The notes below the pieces were generated by a model. It did no database searches. It was not told the origin of the DNA and was given only the letters and a program-made list of their open reading frames with translations. This document shows positions 60,765 to 64,000 of a DNA stretch of 64,000 nucleotides, one piece after another (the first letter of the stretch is position 1; every line of letters starts with the position of its first letter). This DNA is from JAGOGN01 sp036652735 (GTDB taxonomy: Bacteria; Bacillota; Clostridia; Lachnospirales; Lachnospiraceae). The DNA lies in the NCBI GenBank assembly GCA_036652735.1, contig JAVVVI010000002.1, positions 61,912 to 125,911 on the forward strand. The letters run 5' to 3'. The position numbers and the translations under genes were made by a program.

Positions 60765-63398
60765 ATGATGACAAAATGGGTCTATAAATTTAGCGAGGGA
60801 AATGCCAGCATGCGTGAAGCACTTGGCGGAAAAGGCGCTAATTTAGCAGAAATGACGAACCTTGGAATGCCAATTCCACAGGGATTTACAGTTACAACGG
60901 ATGCATGTACGGATTACTACAAATGTGGGGAAAAAATTTCCGACGAAATTCAAAAACAGATTTTTGATCAGATTACGGAACTTGAAACATTAATGGGGAA
61001 GAAATTTGGGGATAATGAAGATCCACTTTTAGTCTCTGTCCGTTCCGGATCTCGTGCGTCAATGCCTGGTATGATGGACACAATCTTAAACCTTGGTTTA
61101 AATGATGTTGCAGTAGAAGGTTTTGCAAAAAAGACCGGAAATCCAAGATTTGCTTATGATTCTTATCGAAGATTTATTCAGATGTATTCAGACGTAGTTA
61201 TGGAAGTTCCAAAGTCTTTCTTTGAAAAAATTATTGATGAAATGAAGAAAGAAAAAGGAGTGCATTTTGATACAGATTTAACAGCAGAAGATTTAAAAGT
61301 TTTAGCAAATAAGTTTAAAAAAGTATATCAGGAAGCAAAGAACGGAGAAGAATTTCCACAGGAGCCTAAGGAACAGTTAATGGGAGCTGTAAAGGCTGTA
61401 TTCCGCTCATGGGACAATCCTCGTGCCATTGTGTATCGTCGTATGAATGATATTCCTGGGGACTGGGGCACAGCAGTTAATGTACAGAGCATGGTATTTG
61501 GTAACAAAGGAGAGACTTCAGGAACGGGAGTTGCATTTACGCGTAATCCATCTACCGGTGAAAAGGGAATTTATGGTGAATACTTAATCAATGCTCAGGG
61601 AGAAGATGTGGTTGCAGGTGTTCGTACCCCACAGCCAATTACCCAGTTGGAGAATGATTTACCGGAATGCTATAAACAGTTTATTGATTTAGCAATGAAG
61701 CTTGAGAAACATTATACAGATATGCAAGATATGGAATTTACCATTGAAGAAGGAAAATTGTATTTTCTACAGACACGTAATGGTAAGAGAACTGCTCCGG
61801 CAGCACTTCAGATTGCATGTGATTTAGTAGATGAAGGAATGATTACAGAAGAAGAAGCTGTTCTTCGTATAGAAGCAAAATCATTGGATCAGTTGTTACA
61901 TCCTATGTTTAATGCAGCAGCTTTAAAAGCAGGAACCGTAATTGGTTCAGCACTTCCGGCATCACCGGGAGCAGCAGCAGGTAAGGTGTACTTTACAGCA
62001 GAAGATGCAAAAGCAGCAGGAAAAGGTGGAAGGGGAGAACGAATTATCTTAGTTCGTCTTGAAACTTCACCGGAAGATATTGAAGGAATGCATGCAGCAC
62101 AGGGTATTCTTACAGTAAGAGGCGGAATGACCTCTCATGCAGCAGTTGTAGCAAGAGGAATGGGTACCTGTTGTATTTCAGGCTGTGGTGAGATTAAAGT
62201 AGATGAAGAAGCTAAGGTATTTACACTTGGCGGTCATACGTATCATGAAGGCGATTATATTTCATTAGACGGATCTACCGGTAAAATCTATGATGGAGAT
62301 ATTCTTACAGAAGAAGCCAGCGTAAGCGGTAATTTTGATCGTTTAATGAAATGGGCAGATAAATTCAGAACATTAAAGGTTCGTACCAATGCAGATACAC
62401 CGGCAGACACAGCAAATGCTGTAAAACTAGGTGCAGAGGGAGTTGGACTTTGCCGTACAGAGCATATGTTCTTTGATGCAGAGCGTATTCCAAAGATTCG
62501 TAAAATGATCCTTTCTGAGACAGTAGAACAGAGAGAAGAGGCATTAGGTGAGTTAATTCCATTCCAGAAAAAGGACTTTAAGGGAATGTATGAAGTGTTA
62601 AAAGAAATGCCAATGACGGTTCGTTATTTAGATCCACCACTTCATGAATTTGTTCCTACAGATGAGGAAGATATTAAAGCATTAGCAAAGGATATGGGAA
62701 TTACAGTAGAAGATGTAAAGGCAAAATGTAACGAATTACACGAATTTAATCCAATGATGGGTCATCGTGGATGCCGTCTTGCTGTTACTTATCCTGAAAT
62801 TGCAAAAATGCAAACAAGAGCCGTTATGGAAGCAGCAATTGAAGTGAAGAACGAAAAGGGATACAATATTGTTCCTGAATTAATGATTCCATTAATTGGT
62901 GAAAAGAGAGAATTAAAATTTGTAAAAGATGTTGTAGTTGAAGTAGCAGAGCAGGTAAAGAAAGAAAAAGGATCCGATATTCAGTACCATATTGGTACTA
63001 TGATTGAGATTCCAAGAGCAGCCCTCACAGCAGATTTAGTAGCAGAGGAAGCAGAGTTTTTCTCCTTTGGAACAAATGACTTAACACAGATGACCTTTGG
63101 CTTCTCTCGTGATGATGCAGGTAAGTTCTTAGATTCTTATTATCAGACAAAGATTTATGAATCAGATCCGTTTGCAAGACTTGACCAGAGTGGTGTTGGT
63201 CAGCTGGTACAGATGGCAGCTGAAAAAGGACGTAAGACACGTCCGAACTTAAAACTTGGTATTTGTGGAGAACATGGTGGAGATCCAAGTTCCATTGAAT
63301 TCTGCAATAAGATTGGATTAGACTATGTGTCTTGTTCCCCATTCCGAGTTCCAATTGCAAGACTTGCGGCAGCACAGGCAGCATTAAAACAAAGATAA
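60765..63398 (+). CDS. ppdK: Pyruvate, phosphate dikinase
   Basis: 877 residues, full length. It interconverts pyruvate, ATP and phosphate with PEP, AMP and pyrophosphate; in fermenting clostridia it often runs towards pyruvate and ATP. Seen: the ATP-grasp part (GGKGANLAEMTNLGMPIPQGFT, SVRSGSRASMPGMMDT), the swivelling His458 in GGMTSHAAVVARGMGT, and the PEP domain with GVGLCRTEHMF and GICGEHGGDPSS (Cys833 region). A GGAGG site precedes ATG 60765; ATG 60768 is an alternative. Monocistronic. Confidence 0.98.
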   Translation: MMTKWVYKFSEGNASMREALGGKGANLAEMTNLGMPIPQGFTVTTDACTDYYKCGEKISDEIQKQIFDQITELETLMGKKFGDNEDPLLVSVRSGSRASMPGMMDTILNLGLNDVAVEGFAKKTGNPRFAYDSYRRFIQMYSDVVMEVPKSFFEKIIDEMKKEKGVHFDTDLTAEDLKVLANKFKKVYQEAKNGEEFPQEPKEQLMGAVKAVFRSWDNPRAIVYRRMNDIPGDWGTAVNVQSMVFGNKGETSGTGVAFTRNPSTGEKGIYGEYLINAQGEDVVAGVRTPQPITQLENDLPECYKQFIDLAMKLEKHYTDMQDMEFTIEEGKLYFLQTRNGKRTAPAALQIACDLVDEGMITEEEAVLRIEAKSLDQLLHPMFNAAALKAGTVIGSALPASPGAAAGKVYFTAEDAKAAGKGGRGERIILVRLETSPEDIEGMHAAQGILTVRGGMTSHAAVVARGMGTCCISGCGEIKVDEEAKVFTLGGHTYHEGDYISLDGSTGKIYDGDILTEEASVSGNFDRLMKWADKFRTLKVRTNADTPADTANAVKLGAEGVGLCRTEHMFFDAERIPKIRKMILSETVEQREEALGELIPFQKKDFKGMYEVLKEMPMTVRYLDPPLHEFVPTDEEDIKALAKDMGITVEDVKAKCNELHEFNPMMGHRGCRLAVTYPEIAKMQTRAVMEAAIEVKNEKGYNIVPELMIPLIGEKRELKFVKDVVVEVAEQVKKEKGSDIQYHIGTMIEIPRAALTADLVAEEAEFFSFGTNDLTQMTFGFSRDDAGKFLDSYYQTKIYESDPFARLDQSGVGQLVQMAAEKGRKTRPNLKLGICGEHGGDPSSIEFCNKIGLDYVSCSPFRVPIARLAAAQAALKQR

Positions 63399-63552
63399 AT
63401 AGAATTAGGTAGGACTTCTCTTTCCTTTGATTTACCGCTTAGTTTTGAACAGGCAGCAGCTTGGCGAAAGGCTAGCGGGCAATATGTAAGGAGAATCAAT
63501 GGCGAGAAACTACCGTAGAGGTATTTATAGACCTTGATTAGCAATTAAATAC

Positions 63553-63592
63553 AATAGGCGTATCATTAGAAATAGTGGTACGCCTATTTTTT
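63553..63592 (+). terminator. Terminator downstream of ppdK
   Basis: A 13-base-pair stem with one G-U pair (63553-63565 with 63576-63588), 10-base loop, then a T-run to 63592. First strong terminator after ppdK. Confidence 0.85.
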
Positions 63593-63885
63593 ATCCCTAA
63601 TCGCACATTTGAGCTATCGGGCTTTGAGGTAAGGCTAATCAATGCGATGGCGACAGCTGACAGCGTGATTATCTTTCCGCAAAAGGTCTAGAGTTGCTCT
63701 TACGTTTCGTGTCTAATGTCAAAAAGCAAATTAACCCTCATCTGGAGATATTTCATTAGCTATTGGAATAACAGGAGAAGCGGTCATACCCTATTTATGG
63801 TGGGAGCAAAAAGACTACACATCAACTTTGAGATTCCGGATTACAAGATAATGTACATGGGTAAGGTAGGAGGAAGATAAAATTA

Positions 63886-63923
63886 GGGCGGTGTCACTTG
63901 AAGTGACACCGCCCAATATTTTT
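63886..63923 (+). terminator. GC-rich terminator near the window end
   Basis: A perfect 13-base-pair stem (63886-63898 with 63902-63914), TGA loop, then AATATTTTT. It is much more GC-rich than other terminators in the window, and no intact gene precedes it. Confidence 0.8.
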
Positions 63924-64000
63924 GGTATGCCTGCGAACAAAAGTAATCTTTGCTTACTGGAAAAACTTCGTTTTTTTGCTACAGGGGGTATGCTCATAAT

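Larger units (their letters stand above)
63399..64000. other. About 600 bases without an intact gene; terminators and apparent decayed coding fragments
   Basis: The ppdK frame stays open for 39 more codons after its TAA (to TAG at 63516). A 12-codon frame with a well-spaced AAGGAG (63488) starts at ATG 63499. Further on there are short stop-broken stretches that look protein-like, for example FELSGFEVRLINAMATADSV near 63607-63666 and HINFEIPDYKIMYMGKVGGR ending at 63880. None is a complete gene and I could not name a family. Composition is less AT-rich than the rest of the window. A remnant of a mobile element or of an old gene is possible. Confidence 0.35.

Noticed and set aside
63323..63544. 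73-codon minus-strand frame across the ppdK end
   Set aside because: It overlaps the conserved ppdK C-terminus, and no ribosome site or family pattern was seen.
1..64000. CRISPR arrays, tRNA or rRNA genes, intact insertion sequences
   Set aside because: No regularly spaced repeats, no cloverleaf-like segments ending in CCA, no rRNA landmarks and no transposase motifs were recognised by eye. A tRNAscan or Infernal run would be the proper check.

Overview
The window looks like chromosomal DNA of an anaerobic Firmicute of the Clostridia, most likely a Lachnospiraceae relative. It is AT-rich, its genes have strong GGAGG-type ribosome binding sites, and its promoters match the sigma-A consensus. 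Gene content and order are clostridial: AddAB, HrcA-controlled chaperones, IreB-RuvX-DUF1292, RNase J, Era-RecO-GlyS-PpdK and pyruvate phosphate dikinase. A selenoprotein reductase module and a hydroxyproline dehydratase point to amino-acid (Stickland-type) fermentation. No CRISPR array, rRNA, tRNA or intact insertion sequence was seen. The genus cannot be fixed from the sequence alone.

Layout. 1-5.8 kb: 3' part of addB, then addA. 5.8-8.9 kb: an operon with a small acidic protein, a foldase-like lipoprotein, a membrane protein and a MATE exporter. 8.9-11.2 kb: htpG on the minus strand behind a perfect CIRCE operator. 11.2-13.4 kb: cysteine desulfurase-like protein, DUF3343 and YedF, a selenium/sulfur-handling trio. 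13.4-17.6 kb: hydroxyproline dehydratase activase, HypD and pyrroline-5-carboxylate reductase. 17.6-22.7 kb: a TetR regulator facing a 1417-residue double acyl-CoA dehydratase activase. 22.7-26.3 kb: LysM protein, pseudo-rhomboid, DUF2225 and a MocR-type regulator. 26.4-31.4 kb: CIRCE-hrcA-grpE-dnaK-dnaJ.

31.4-35.8 kb holds the most striking locus: grdX-like, grdE, and a selenocysteine-containing grdB gene split by an in-frame UGA, followed by a transporter. It is preceded by an operator-like palindrome lying exactly between the -35 and -10 boxes, and two more copies flank the first gene. A TetR regulator, a chemotaxis receptor and a J-domain protein follow. From 38.8 kb come prmA-rsmE-iscS-thiI, a Crh-like HPr homologue (minus strand) and mtaB. 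In Bacillus subtilis prmA, rsmE and mtaB are the tail of the dnaK operon, so the selenoenzyme block sits inside what is elsewhere a continuous operon.

44.6-51.9 kb is conserved housekeeping: ireB, ruvX, DUF1292, rnj, a truncated MltG-like protein, trmR, trhP, a lactonase and tgt. 52-58.5 kb: yajC, an MscS channel, a cold shock protein, an M16C peptidase, era, a YqzL-like small gene and recO. 58.6-63.4 kb: a lipoprotein, glyS and ppdK. The last 600 bases hold two terminators and apparent decayed fragments with no intact gene.

The genes suggest one metabolic theme. HypD and ProC turn hydroxyproline into proline. The GrdE/GrdB pair is the substrate-binding selenoprotein half of a reductase of the glycine/sarcosine/betaine type. 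The csd-DUF3343-YedF trio may feed selenium or sulfur handling. The grdA, grdC and grdD partners and the selABCD machinery are not in the window and must lie elsewhere if the system works.
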